From contig CAJUNB010000040.1 in NCBI GenBank assembly GCA_910587635.1, positions 1 to 64,000 on the forward strand: a DNA stretch of 64,000 nt, given 5' to 3'. This DNA comes from an uncultured Lachnospiraceae bacterium (lineage in GTDB: Bacteria; Bacillota; Clostridia; Lachnospirales; Lachnospiraceae). Made by a program: the position numbers and the translations under genes. The notes beneath the pieces were generated by a model that worked only from the letters and a program-made list of their open reading frames with translations, searched no databases and had not been told where the DNA came from. This document shows, piece by piece, positions 43,308-51,698 of the stretch. Positions within the stretch are counted from its first letter, which is position 1; each line of letters opens with the position of its first letter.

Positions 43308-43507
43308 AAAAGCAGACGTTGGAAGATGCATTTTTGCAGCTGGAGACAGTGATTGAAAGGCTGGAGGCAGAGGACATTTCTCTGGAAGATTCTTTTAAAG
43401 CCTATAGTGAGGGTATGGAATTGCTGCAATTTTGCAACGCCTCCATCGACAGGGTGGAAAAGAAGGTACTGAAAATGAATGAAGACGGTGAGTTGGATGA
43501 ATTTTAA
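43304..43507 (+). CDS. xseB: Exodeoxyribonuclease VII small subunit
   Basis: This 67-residue helical hairpin protein has the family pattern KQTLEDAFLQLETVIERLE and ISLEDSFKAYSEGMELL. Several copies wrap the XseA stalk. The start is GTG 43304 inside the xseA stop. It overlaps ispA by 11 bases. Confidence 0.93.
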   Translation: MKKQTLEDAFLQLETVIERLEAEDISLEDSFKAYSEGMELLQFCNASIDRVEKKVLKMNEDGELDEF

Positions 43508-44387
43508 AGAAGAACTGGAAAGACGAATCAGAGAAATCGAAAACATCATACAGGCATATCTGCCTAGGGAAAAGGGATTCCAAAAGACGGTGATTGAGGC
43601 AATGAATTATTCCATTCTGGCCGGAGGGAAAAGATTGCGTCCGTTATTCATGAAAGAGACCTATGATATGATGGGGGGCGGGGGCAAAGAAATAGAACCC
43701 TTTCTGGCAGCGATGGAGATGGTGCATACGTATTCTCTCATCCATGATGATCTGCCGGCCATGGACAACGATGAGTACCGCCGGGGAAGAAAGACGACGC
43801 ATGTTATGTATGGAGAGGCCATGGCAATACTGGCAGGAGACGGTCTGCTCAATCTGGCTTTTGAAACGGCGGCAAAGGCGTTCCAGATGGGAGACGACCC
43901 GGCCCGAGTTGGCAGGGCACTGGCCCTTTTTGCCGGGAAGGCAGGTATTTACGGGATGATTGGAGGACAGACCGCTGATATAGAGGCGGAGGAAAAGGGC
44001 GGCATTACAGAAGAACTGCTGTTATTTATTCATGAGAACAAGACGGCGGCATTGATTCAGAGTGCGATGATGACAGGTGCTATTTTAGCAGGGGCATCTG
44101 ACAGAGATGTGGACAGACTGGAAAAAATAGGATACAATATTGGTGTCGCTTTCCAGATTCAGGATGATATCCTGGATGTGACAGGTAAGACGGAGATTCT
44201 TGGGAAGCCAGTAGGCAGTGATGAAAAGAATAATAAGATAACTTATGTTACAATAAAGGGACTGAAGCAGGCACAGGCAGACCAGAGAGCGCTTTCTGAG
44301 GAAGCAATTGCCCTGCTTGGATCATTTGGGCGACGGAATCTGTTTTTGGAGAAGCTGGTAGAGGATTTGGTTACGAGAAACAAATAA
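43497..44387 (+). CDS. ispA: Polyprenyl (geranyl/farnesyl) diphosphate synthase
   Basis: The 296-residue trans-prenyltransferase has the first aspartate-rich motif DDLPAMDND and the second DDILD, plus GGKRLRPL at the start. It condenses IPP with DMAPP to make C10-C15 diphosphates for quinone-type, undecaprenyl and other lipids. The ATG 43497 lies in the end of xseB behind GGTGAG. It pairs with dxs downstream, which supplies the precursors. Confidence 0.93.
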   Translation: MNFKEELERRIREIENIIQAYLPREKGFQKTVIEAMNYSILAGGKRLRPLFMKETYDMMGGGGKEIEPFLAAMEMVHTYSLIHDDLPAMDNDEYRRGRKTTHVMYGEAMAILAGDGLLNLAFETAAKAFQMGDDPARVGRALALFAGKAGIYGMIGGQTADIEAEEKGGITEELLLFIHENKTAALIQSAMMTGAILAGASDRDVDRLEKIGYNIGVAFQIQDDILDVTGKTEILGKPVGSDEKNNKITYVTIKGLKQAQADQRALSEEAIALLGSFGRRNLFLEKLVEDLVTRNK

Positions 44388-44400
44388 AAGGAGTATGGAT

Positions 44401-46281
44401 ATGCTTCTGGAAAAGATTACGAAAGAAAATGATATTAAGAAGATCAGGAAAGAAGATTACAGAGCGCTGGCGGAGGAAATCCGGCAGTTTCTGATTCAGA
44501 AGATCAGTGTGACAGGGGGGCATTTGGGGTCCAATCTGGGCGCAGTGGAGCTGACAATGGCTCTGCATCTGAGTTTGAATCTGCCAGAAGATAAAATTAT
44601 CTGGGATGTGGGACATCAGGCTTATACCCACAAGTTACTGACCGGCAGAAGAGAAGGCTTTGAATCGCTGCGGAAATACGGTGGTATGAGTGGTTTTCCG
44701 AAACGAAAAGAGAGCGATTGTGACTGTTTTGATACGGGGCATAGTTCCACCTCTATTTCTGCCGGGCTGGGGCTTGTAAAAGCGAGAGATCTGGCGGCGG
44801 AGGCGCGGACGATCATATCTGTCATCGGGGACGGTTCTCTGACTGGGGGTATGGCCTATGAAGCATTGAACAATGCCTCCCAGTTAAAGACCAATTTTAT
44901 TATTATTTTGAATGATAATAATATGTCCATATCCGAGAATGTGGGTGGTGTATCCAAATATCTGAACAATATCAGGACTGCTAACGGATATCTGGATTTA
45001 AAGGAAAGCGTGTTCAATACCCTGCAGAATATGCCGAAAGGGGAACAGATTGTCAGGAATATCCGCCGGGCCAAAAGCAGTGTAAAACATCTTGTGATAC
45101 CGGGAATGCTCTTTGAGGATATGGGAATTACTTATCTGGGACCGGTGAACGGACACGATGTGGAAGCGATGATGAAAGTCATCAGGGAAGCGAAGCGTTG
45201 TAAAAATGCAGTGTTGATTCATGCCATTACAGAAAAAGGGAAAGGATTTCTTCCGGCCGAGCGTCATCCTGCCAGATTCCATGGTACAGACCCTTTCGAT
45301 GTAGAAACGGGTCTTCCTTCCAAACCGAGGACGACGCCCAACTATACCGATATTTTTTCTACTGTTATGACGAAATTGGGAGCCAGGGACGAAAAAGTAG
45401 TTGCAATTACAGCGGCCATGCCCGACGGAACAGGGCTGAAGCGGTTTCGCAATATGTATCCAGCACGGTTTTTTGATGTGGGGATTGCGGAGCAGCATGC
45501 CGTTACCTTTGCGGCTGGGCTGGCGGCAGGGGGGATGAAGCCTATTGTAGCGGTGTATTCATCATTTTTGCAGCGGGCCTATGACCAGATACTGCACGAC
45601 GTCTGTATTCAGGATCTGCCGGTGGTATTTGCCATAGACAGGGCCGGGCTGGTGGGAAGCGATGGGGAGACGCACCAGGGCATTTTTGATCTTTCCTATC
45701 TGTCCAGCATTCCCAATATGCACATTATGGCACCCAAAAATAAATGGGAGCTTTCCGATATGTTAAAATTTGCATTGTCTATGGGGAAACCTGTGGCAGT
45801 GAGATATCCCCGGGGAAACGCCTGGGAAGGGTTAAAAGAATTTCGCAGGCCCATCGAATTTGGCACAAGTGAGATTCTCTATGAGGAAGAGGATATCGCC
45901 CTGATCTCTGTAGGCAGTATGGTAAAGACCGGGGCGGCAGTGCGCAGGAGATTGAAAGAGATGGGATATTCCTGCAGCCTGATCAATGCCCGTTTTGTAA
46001 AACCGATCGATGAGAAGATGGTGGAAGAGATGGGAAGGGGGCATAAGCTGCTTGTGACGATGGAAGAAAACGTGAGCAGCGGCGGATTTGGCGAGAAAGT
46101 CAGAGAATATGCGGACAGTATAAATTTACCCTGCAAGGTACTTACGATTGCCATACCGGACGAATATGTGGAGCATGGCAATGTGGATCTGCTGTACAGG
46201 GAAGTGGGCATCGATGAGGAAACTGTGCTGAAACGGGTGGTGACAGCCTATATTTCGGCAGGGGCCGGGAGGAAAGGATGA
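44401..46281 (+). CDS. dxs: 1-deoxy-D-xylulose-5-phosphate synthase
   Basis: This 626-residue thiamin diphosphate enzyme makes DXP from pyruvate and glyceraldehyde 3-phosphate, the first step of the MEP isoprenoid pathway. Motifs are WDVGHQAYTHKLLTGR, the ThDP motif GDGSLTGGMAYEALNNAS, and the transketolase pyrimidine half with DVGIAEQHAVTFAAG. ATG 44401 is chosen over ATG 44395, because AAAGGAG ends at 44393. It overlaps tlyA by 4 bases. Confidence 0.95.
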   Translation: MLLEKITKENDIKKIRKEDYRALAEEIRQFLIQKISVTGGHLGSNLGAVELTMALHLSLNLPEDKIIWDVGHQAYTHKLLTGRREGFESLRKYGGMSGFPKRKESDCDCFDTGHSSTSISAGLGLVKARDLAAEARTIISVIGDGSLTGGMAYEALNNASQLKTNFIIILNDNNMSISENVGGVSKYLNNIRTANGYLDLKESVFNTLQNMPKGEQIVRNIRRAKSSVKHLVIPGMLFEDMGITYLGPVNGHDVEAMMKVIREAKRCKNAVLIHAITEKGKGFLPAERHPARFHGTDPFDVETGLPSKPRTTPNYTDIFSTVMTKLGARDEKVVAITAAMPDGTGLKRFRNMYPARFFDVGIAEQHAVTFAAGLAAGGMKPIVAVYSSFLQRAYDQILHDVCIQDLPVVFAIDRAGLVGSDGETHQGIFDLSYLSSIPNMHIMAPKNKWELSDMLKFALSMGKPVAVRYPRGNAWEGLKEFRRPIEFGTSEILYEEEDIALISVGSMVKTGAAVRRRLKEMGYSCSLINARFVKPIDEKMVEEMGRGHKLLVTMEENVSSGGFGEKVREYADSINLPCKVLTIAIPDEYVEHGNVDLLYREVGIDEETVLKRVVTAYISAGAGRKG

Positions 46282-47216
46282 AGGAACGTCTGGATGTACT
46301 GCTGGTAAAGCAGGGGCTGGCCGCTTCCAGGGAAAAGGCAAAGGCCGTTATTATGGCAGGTGATGTGTTTGTGAACGGACAGCGGGAGGACAAGGCCGGT
46401 TCTCTGTTTGCGCAGGAGAAAGTGAAGATTACAGTGCGGGGGCCCGCCCTGAAATACGTGAGCAGAGGTGGACTGAAATTAGAGAAAGCCATGGAAGAGT
46501 TTGGCCTGGATCTGACGGATAAGATCTGTATGGATATTGGCGCTTCCACAGGCGGATTTACAGATTGTATGCTGCAAAACGGAGCAAGAAAAGTCTATGC
46601 AGTGGATGTGGGACACGGACAGCTGGCCTGGAAGCTGAGAAATGATGAGCGTGTCATTTGTATGGAAAAGACGAATTTCCGCTATACGGTCCGGGAGGAT
46701 ATCGAAGATGTACTGGACTTTGCTTCAGCGGATGTGTCTTTTATTTCCCTTTCCAAAATACTGCCCCCGGCCCGGGCACTGCTGAAAGAGGACGGAGAGA
46801 TGGTCTGTCTGATCAAGCCTCAGTTTGAAGCGGGCAGGGAAAAGGTGGGAAAAAAAGGCGTGGTGAGAGATGCGCATATTCACCGGGAAGTCATCGAAAA
46901 GGTGCTGGATTTCGCCGCAGAGGCAGGATTTGACATATTGCATCTGACATTTTCGCCGGTGAAAGGGCCAGAAGGCAATATCGAGTATCTGGTACACCTG
47001 GGCCGGAGAGCGGAGATCAGGAATAACAGCCTGCAAGGCATAGAAGTGACAAAGAGAGACGATGACAAACTGCAGAGCGAAACTGCGGAGGAGAGATGTG
47101 ATGGCGATGTACAGGATAGTGCCGTAGCAGAGGCGGTAATTGACTGCGCCTATATAGCCCATATCGTTTCGCAGGCGCACAGGGCACTGGATCAGGGGAG
47201 AACAGATTCCATATGA
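46278..47216 (+). CDS. tlyA: TlyA family rRNA (cytidine-2'-O)-methyltransferase
   Basis: The 312-residue protein has an N-terminal S4 RNA-binding domain (RLDVLLVKQGLAASREKAK) and an FtsJ-type SAM domain with DIGASTGGFTDCMLQNGA. Relatives methylate cytidines in 16S and 23S rRNA. It runs about 40 residues past the common end, with a charged tail (from about residue 255) of no known fold. It overlaps dxs and nadK by 4 bases each (ATGA type). Confidence 0.88.
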   Translation: MKERLDVLLVKQGLAASREKAKAVIMAGDVFVNGQREDKAGSLFAQEKVKITVRGPALKYVSRGGLKLEKAMEEFGLDLTDKICMDIGASTGGFTDCMLQNGARKVYAVDVGHGQLAWKLRNDERVICMEKTNFRYTVREDIEDVLDFASADVSFISLSKILPPARALLKEDGEMVCLIKPQFEAGREKVGKKGVVRDAHIHREVIEKVLDFAAEAGFDILHLTFSPVKGPEGNIEYLVHLGRRAEIRNNSLQGIEVTKRDDDKLQSETAEERCDGDVQDSAVAEAVIDCAYIAHIVSQAHRALDQGRTDSI

Positions 47217-48070
47217 AAAATTTCTTTGTCGTTACCAACCCGTCCAAGGACAGGGAACTGGAAAATACGAAACGAATCCAAAATTATCTCACAAAGGCAG
47301 GCTGCAATTGTAAGGTTTATGTGAATTACAAAGGGGAAGTGGAAAGCGGGAATATAGGAAACTGGGATGTTCCTTCCGATACGGAATGTATCCTCGTTTT
47401 GGGGGGTGACGGTACACTGATTGAAGCGGCCAGAGATACGGTAGATCTGCATATTCCTCTGCTTGGCATCAATCTGGGTACTCTTGGGTTTCTGGCAGAA
47501 GTGGAAAGGACTGGTATAGAGTATGCACTGACTCTTCTGATGCAGGACAAATATGAGATAGAGAAACGAATGATGCTGGATGGATGGCTCTACCGGTCCG
47601 GGACATATGTGGAATCTTCCAATGCGCTGAACGATATCGTCATTACCAGATGCGGTTCTTTGCAGATCATTCATTATCACATCTATGTCAACGGACAGTT
47701 TTTGAACGCGTACAATGCGGATGGCGTGATCATATCCACACCTACCGGCTCTACCGGTTATAATATGTCTGCGGGAGGTCCTATCGTGGAACCGAAAGCC
47801 AAGCTTTTGGTGGTGACGCCGATCTGCCCCCATACTTTGAATACCCGAAGTATTGTGCTCTCTGCGGAAGATGAAGTCGTCATCGAGATGACCAGTGGCA
47901 AAAAGGATATACCGGTACGGGCAGAGGTGAATTTCGACGGTGGGCATATGCGGGAGCTTTTTATGGGAGATAAGGTTGTCATCAAAAAGTCTGATAAAAT
48001 GACCGATATTGTTAAGATCAGCCAGGCGAGTTTCCTGGAAGTATTACATAAAAAGATGAGTGAGAACTGA
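47213..48070 (+). CDS. nadK: NAD kinase
   Basis: This 285-residue enzyme phosphorylates NAD to NADP. Motifs are VLGGDGTLIEAARD (the GGDGT loop), NLGTLGFLAEVE, NALNDIVITRCG, and ADGVIISTPTGSTGYNMSAG. It starts in the tlyA stop codon and ends one base before argR. Confidence 0.95.
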   Translation: MKNFFVVTNPSKDRELENTKRIQNYLTKAGCNCKVYVNYKGEVESGNIGNWDVPSDTECILVLGGDGTLIEAARDTVDLHIPLLGINLGTLGFLAEVERTGIEYALTLLMQDKYEIEKRMMLDGWLYRSGTYVESSNALNDIVITRCGSLQIIHYHIYVNGQFLNAYNADGVIISTPTGSTGYNMSAGGPIVEPKAKLLVVTPICPHTLNTRSIVLSAEDEVVIEMTSGKKDIPVRAEVNFDGGHMRELFMGDKVVIKKSDKMTDIVKISQASFLEVLHKKMSEN

Positions 48071-48071
48071 A

Positions 48072-48530
48072 ATGAAAGAGAAAAGACAAAATGAAATACT
48101 CCGACTGATAGAGGAATACGATATCGGGACACAGGAGGAAGTGGCTCTGCGGCTGCGGGAAGCGGGCTATGATGTGACACAGGCGACTGTCTCCAGGGAT
48201 ATCCGGGAACTGAAACTTTCGAAAATTTCCATAGGAGAAGGCAGGCAGAAATATGTGGCGTTTCATCATGAGGAAGTATATCTGGGAGAAAAATACAGTC
48301 GGGTGCTGAAAGAAGGATTTTCTTCTATGGGAATGGCGGAGAATCTTGTAGTTGTGAAAACGGTGTCGGGGATGGCCATGGCGGTGGCGGCGGCGTTGGA
48401 TGCGATGAAACTGAATGAAATCGTCGGGACGATAGCCGGAGATGATACGATCATGATGGCAGTACGGACGAGAGAAGATACTAAGAGCGTTATGGAAAAA
48501 ATCGGAGAAATCATAGAGAATGCTAAATAG
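48072..48530 (+). CDS. argR: Arginine repressor ArgR
   Basis: The 152-residue protein has an N-terminal winged helix (KRQNEILRLIEEYDIGTQEE, ATVSRDIRELKLSK) and a C-terminal oligomerisation domain with the arginine-binding GTIAGDDTIMMAVR. It represses arginine biosynthesis or activates catabolism; no arginine genes lie in the window. ATG 48072 is preferred to GTG 48060. It overlaps recN by 11 bases. Confidence 0.93.
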   Translation: MKEKRQNEILRLIEEYDIGTQEEVALRLREAGYDVTQATVSRDIRELKLSKISIGEGRQKYVAFHHEEVYLGEKYSRVLKEGFSSMGMAENLVVVKTVSGMAMAVAAALDAMKLNEIVGTIAGDDTIMMAVRTREDTKSVMEKIGEIIENAK

Positions 48531-50205
48531 TTTACATGTAAAAAACCTGGCTTTAATCGAAGAAGCGGAAGTAAATTTTGGAAAAGGGCTGAATATCCTG
48601 ACCGGAGAGACGGGGGCGGGGAAGTCCATCATCATTGGTTCCATCAATCTGGCTCTCGGCGCCAAGGCGGATAAGGACATGATCCGTCAGGGGAAGGAGT
48701 CTGCACTGATAGAGCTTGTGTTTACGGTAGAAGGAGAAGCCCAGAAGAGAAAATGCCGGGAGATGGAGATAGAACTGGATGGTGACACACTTGTCATAGT
48801 AAGGAAGATAACTGCCGGAAAGAGTCTGTGCCGGGTAAACGGAGAGACGATGACAGCCCGGCAATTGAAAGAGCTGGCGGAAGTGCTGATCGATGTATAC
48901 GGGCAGCATGAACATCAGTCTCTCACTGGAAAAAAGCGACAATTTGAAATTTTAGATGATTTTTGCGGTGAAAAATTGTCCGGTATAAAAGAAAAATTAT
49001 CAGGAGAATATAAACGTTACAGAGAACTTAAAAAAGAATGGGAAGATTCGGATACGGACAGCAGAGACAGAGAAAAAGAAGTTTCCCTGCTTACCTTTGA
49101 AATAAAAGAGATCGATGATGCCAGGCCGGAGATTGGAGAAGACGAACGGCTGGAAGCGGACTACCGGAAAATGGCAAATGCCAGGAAACTGATGGAAGGC
49201 GTGGCACTTGTGCGGCAGATGCTGGGTGGGACAGACAGTGAAGGAATACTGGATATGGCCGGCAGGGCAATGCGTGAGCTGAAAACGATAGACAGCTACG
49301 ACGAGGCTCTTGGGGACTTTACAGAGCGCCTTGCAGAAATAGAAGGATTGACGGGAGATATTTGCAGAGATCTGGCGGATTATGAGGCGAGCCTGGAATT
49401 TGAGCCGCAGGTATTCCATGAGACCCAGCAGCGGCTGGATCTTTTGAGTCATTTAAAAAATAAATATGGCGGTACGATAGAAGCTGTTTTGCAATATAAG
49501 AAGGAACAGGAAGAGAGACTGGATAAGCTGGCAAACTACGATGCCTACCTGGAAAAACTCCGGGCGGATCTGGAAAAAGCGAAAAAGGTATTACTTACAT
49601 CCTGTGAAAAAGCTTCCAAAATGAGAAAAAAACAAGCTAGTCTTCTGGAAGAGCAGATGCGGACCGCCCTTCATGATCTGAACTTCCTGGAAGCGGATTT
49701 TCGTGTCCAGGTGGCGTCGGAGGAAGAGCATATCAGTGCCACAGGGTATGATGAGGTGACATTTCTGATTTCGGTCAATCCGGGAGAGCCTGTCAAGCCC
49801 CTGGCAAACGTGGCCAGCGGCGGTGAACTTTCCAGGATTATGCTTGGATTGAAAACTGTCATGGCAAAAAAGGGAGAGATCGATACTCTGATTTTCGATG
49901 AGATCGATGCGGGCATCAGTGGCAGGACTGCTTGGCAGGTATCGAAAAAACTGGCATTTCTTGGGAGTGAACACCAGATAATCTGCATTACCCATCTGCC
50001 ACAGATAGCGGCTATGGCCGATTCCCATTTTAAAATAGAAAAAAATCAGGCGGGAAATTATACGAGGACAGATATTTCCATTTTGGAAGAAAAGGAAAGT
50101 ATCGAAGAGCTGGCCAGACTTCTGGGCAGCGATCTGCTGACAGAAGGCTCTCTTTCCAATGCAAAAGAGATGAAAGAATTGGCAGCAAATACAAAACTAT
50201 ACTAA
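48520..50205 (+). CDS. recN: DNA repair protein RecN
   Basis: The 561-residue SMC-like ATPase has Walker A LTGETGAGKSIIIG, a long coiled-coil centre (about 150-360), signature NVASGGELSRIMLGLK and Walker B TLIFDEIDAGISG. It acts early at double-strand breaks. It starts inside argR behind GGAGAAATC. spoIVB follows after 49 bases, in the standard order. Confidence 0.95.
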   Translation: MLNSLHVKNLALIEEAEVNFGKGLNILTGETGAGKSIIIGSINLALGAKADKDMIRQGKESALIELVFTVEGEAQKRKCREMEIELDGDTLVIVRKITAGKSLCRVNGETMTARQLKELAEVLIDVYGQHEHQSLTGKKRQFEILDDFCGEKLSGIKEKLSGEYKRYRELKKEWEDSDTDSRDREKEVSLLTFEIKEIDDARPEIGEDERLEADYRKMANARKLMEGVALVRQMLGGTDSEGILDMAGRAMRELKTIDSYDEALGDFTERLAEIEGLTGDICRDLADYEASLEFEPQVFHETQQRLDLLSHLKNKYGGTIEAVLQYKKEQEERLDKLANYDAYLEKLRADLEKAKKVLLTSCEKASKMRKKQASLLEEQMRTALHDLNFLEADFRVQVASEEEHISATGYDEVTFLISVNPGEPVKPLANVASGGELSRIMLGLKTVMAKKGEIDTLIFDEIDAGISGRTAWQVSKKLAFLGSEHQIICITHLPQIAAMADSHFKIEKNQAGNYTRTDISILEEKESIEELARLLGSDLLTEGSLSNAKEMKELAANTKLY

Positions 50206-50260
50206 TGTAAAATAAAAAGTTTCTCATATACTAAATCCGAAAGGATGTGAGTATATGAGA
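50206..50260 (+). promoter_or_regulatory. spoIVB leader: possible forespore promoter and start-codon hairpin
   Basis: TGTAA (50206-50210) and CATATACTA (50225-50233) resemble a sigma-F/G promoter. Separately, CTCATATACT (50223-50232) is the exact reverse complement of AGTATATGAG (50250-50259), which contains the spoIVB ATG (50255). The ribosome site AAAGGATG lies in the loop. Only transcripts starting upstream of about 50223 would carry the whole stem. Confidence 0.45.
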
Positions 50261-51481
50261 TACAGGCGTTTTTTATATATGTTGACGGGGAACGCCCTGT
50301 GCCTGTTATTTTGTGTGGCCTATCTTGCCCTCTGGCACAGGACGCCGGATACGATTAAAATACGGGCCGGGCAGCAGGAAACGATGGATTTTGCCCTTCC
50401 TGCCTCAGGGATGCTTTCTTCCGGGGAAGAGGCCATACCGGTGAGCTTAAACCGTCCCCTTGTTTTCTATGCAAATGAGATAAGCGACTATCGGATGGAT
50501 GTTAAGCTGTTCGGGGTATTGCCTCTGAAAAGTGTGAAAGTCCAGGTCATCGATAACACGTCTTTGATACCGGCAGGCATACCGGTGGGCATCTATGTAA
50601 AGACTGAAGGTGTGCTCGTGATTGGCACAGGAGAATTTACCGGCTATGATGGTGTGCGGTATTCCCCGGCAAAATCGGTTTTAAAAAGCGGCGACTATAT
50701 ATTAAAGATAAACGGTGAGACTGTCACCGGCAAAAAGATGTTTATGAAATCTCTTCAGGAAGCTGGGAGCGGAAACCAGGTTCTGACGATCAGCAGGGAC
50801 GGAGAGATATTTGATGTGAAGACAGAATCAGTGGCAGACCAGTCGGGAACCTATAAAATCGGCATCTGGATACGAGATAATGCGCAGGGCGTGGGAACCC
50901 TTACTTACATCGATGGTAATGGCGGTTTCGGGGCTCTTGGACATGGTATCAATGATATGGATACGAGTACACTGATGGCATTGAAAAAAGGATCCCTGTA
51001 CCAGACGGATATTATCGGTATCACAAAAGGGGAGTCGGGCCATCCCGGAGAACTGACGGGACTGATCGATTATGACAGCAGCAATATTATAGGTGTCATC
51101 GACAGAAATGAAGAGAAGGGGATCTTCGGTATGTGCAGTGAGGCATTGGAGGAAGAAGTGCCTTATGGTCCGGTGCCTATCGGATTAAAACAGGATGTCA
51201 ATGTGGGGCCGGCCAAAATACTGTGCAGCCTGGACGGAGAGGAAGCTGAGCTCTATGATGTGGAGATCACGGAGATTACTTATGATAAAGAACATATCAA
51301 CAGAGAGATCGTGCTGAAAATTACGGATGAGGAGCTGATTCAGGAGACCGGAGGTATCATACAGGGGATGAGCGGCGCGCCCATTTTACAGAATGGAAGG
51401 CTGATCGGTGCAGTGACCCATGTGTTTGTTCAGGATGCGACGAAAGGGTATGGGATATTTATTGAAGAAATGCTGGGGTGA
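50255..51481 (+). CDS. spoIVB: SpoIVB serine peptidase
   Basis: The product has 408 residues, with an N-terminal TM/signal segment (about 5-25), a PDZ domain (about 100-190), and an S55 peptidase domain with catalytic His230 (GALGHGIND) and Ser373 (GMSGAPIL). In Bacillus it is secreted from the forespore and cuts SpoIVFA, which triggers pro-sigma-K processing. Here it is followed, after a gap, by a TPR gene rather than directly by spo0A. No sigma-K processing genes are in the window. Confidence 0.94.
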   Translation: MRYRRFLYMLTGNALCLLFCVAYLALWHRTPDTIKIRAGQQETMDFALPASGMLSSGEEAIPVSLNRPLVFYANEISDYRMDVKLFGVLPLKSVKVQVIDNTSLIPAGIPVGIYVKTEGVLVIGTGEFTGYDGVRYSPAKSVLKSGDYILKINGETVTGKKMFMKSLQEAGSGNQVLTISRDGEIFDVKTESVADQSGTYKIGIWIRDNAQGVGTLTYIDGNGGFGALGHGINDMDTSTLMALKKGSLYQTDIIGITKGESGHPGELTGLIDYDSSNIIGVIDRNEEKGIFGMCSEALEEEVPYGPVPIGLKQDVNVGPAKILCSLDGEEAELYDVEITEITYDKEHINREIVLKITDEELIQETGGIIQGMSGAPILQNGRLIGAVTHVFVQDATKGYGIFIEEMLG

Positions 51482-51549
51482 GAGGGAGAGCTGGCACTTT
51501 TTGAAGAATAGAAATAACTTATGGTTTTCGTTATAGGGAAGAATTGATT

Positions 51550-51590
51550 AAGGCGGTTTAGCCCGGATTGCTAGGACTTTACCGTCTTTC
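51550..51590 (+). terminator. Hairpin after spoIVB
   Basis: AAGGCGGT (51550-51557) pairs with ACCGTCTT (51581-51588), with TAGC/GCTA pairing inside, then TTCTTA. It is a weak terminator or a structured RNA end. Confidence 0.5.
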
Positions 51591-51640
51591 TTATGGGCAA
51601 AGTCAACCCGCCATGTTTGTTTCAATATTGTAATATATTT

Positions 51641-51680
51641 TTGTGAACTGCTGTCACAATCCTGATGAAAGTGGTATACT
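51641..51680 (+). promoter_or_regulatory. Promoter with overlapping dyad for the TPR-DUF4037 gene
   Basis: TGTCAC (51652-51657) and TATACT (51675-51680) are 17 bases apart. The dyad TTGTGA-N7-TCACAA (51641-51659) overlaps the -35 box, as an operator would. The dyad resembles CRP/FNR-type sites except for the 7-base spacer. Confidence 0.55.
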
Positions 51681-51698
51681 CATTACAGAGGTGATTTT

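Noticed and set aside
51490..51660. Riboswitch upstream of the TPR-DUF4037 gene
   Set aside because: The fold at 51550-51588 does not match any aptamer core I can recognise, and a promoter lies downstream of it.
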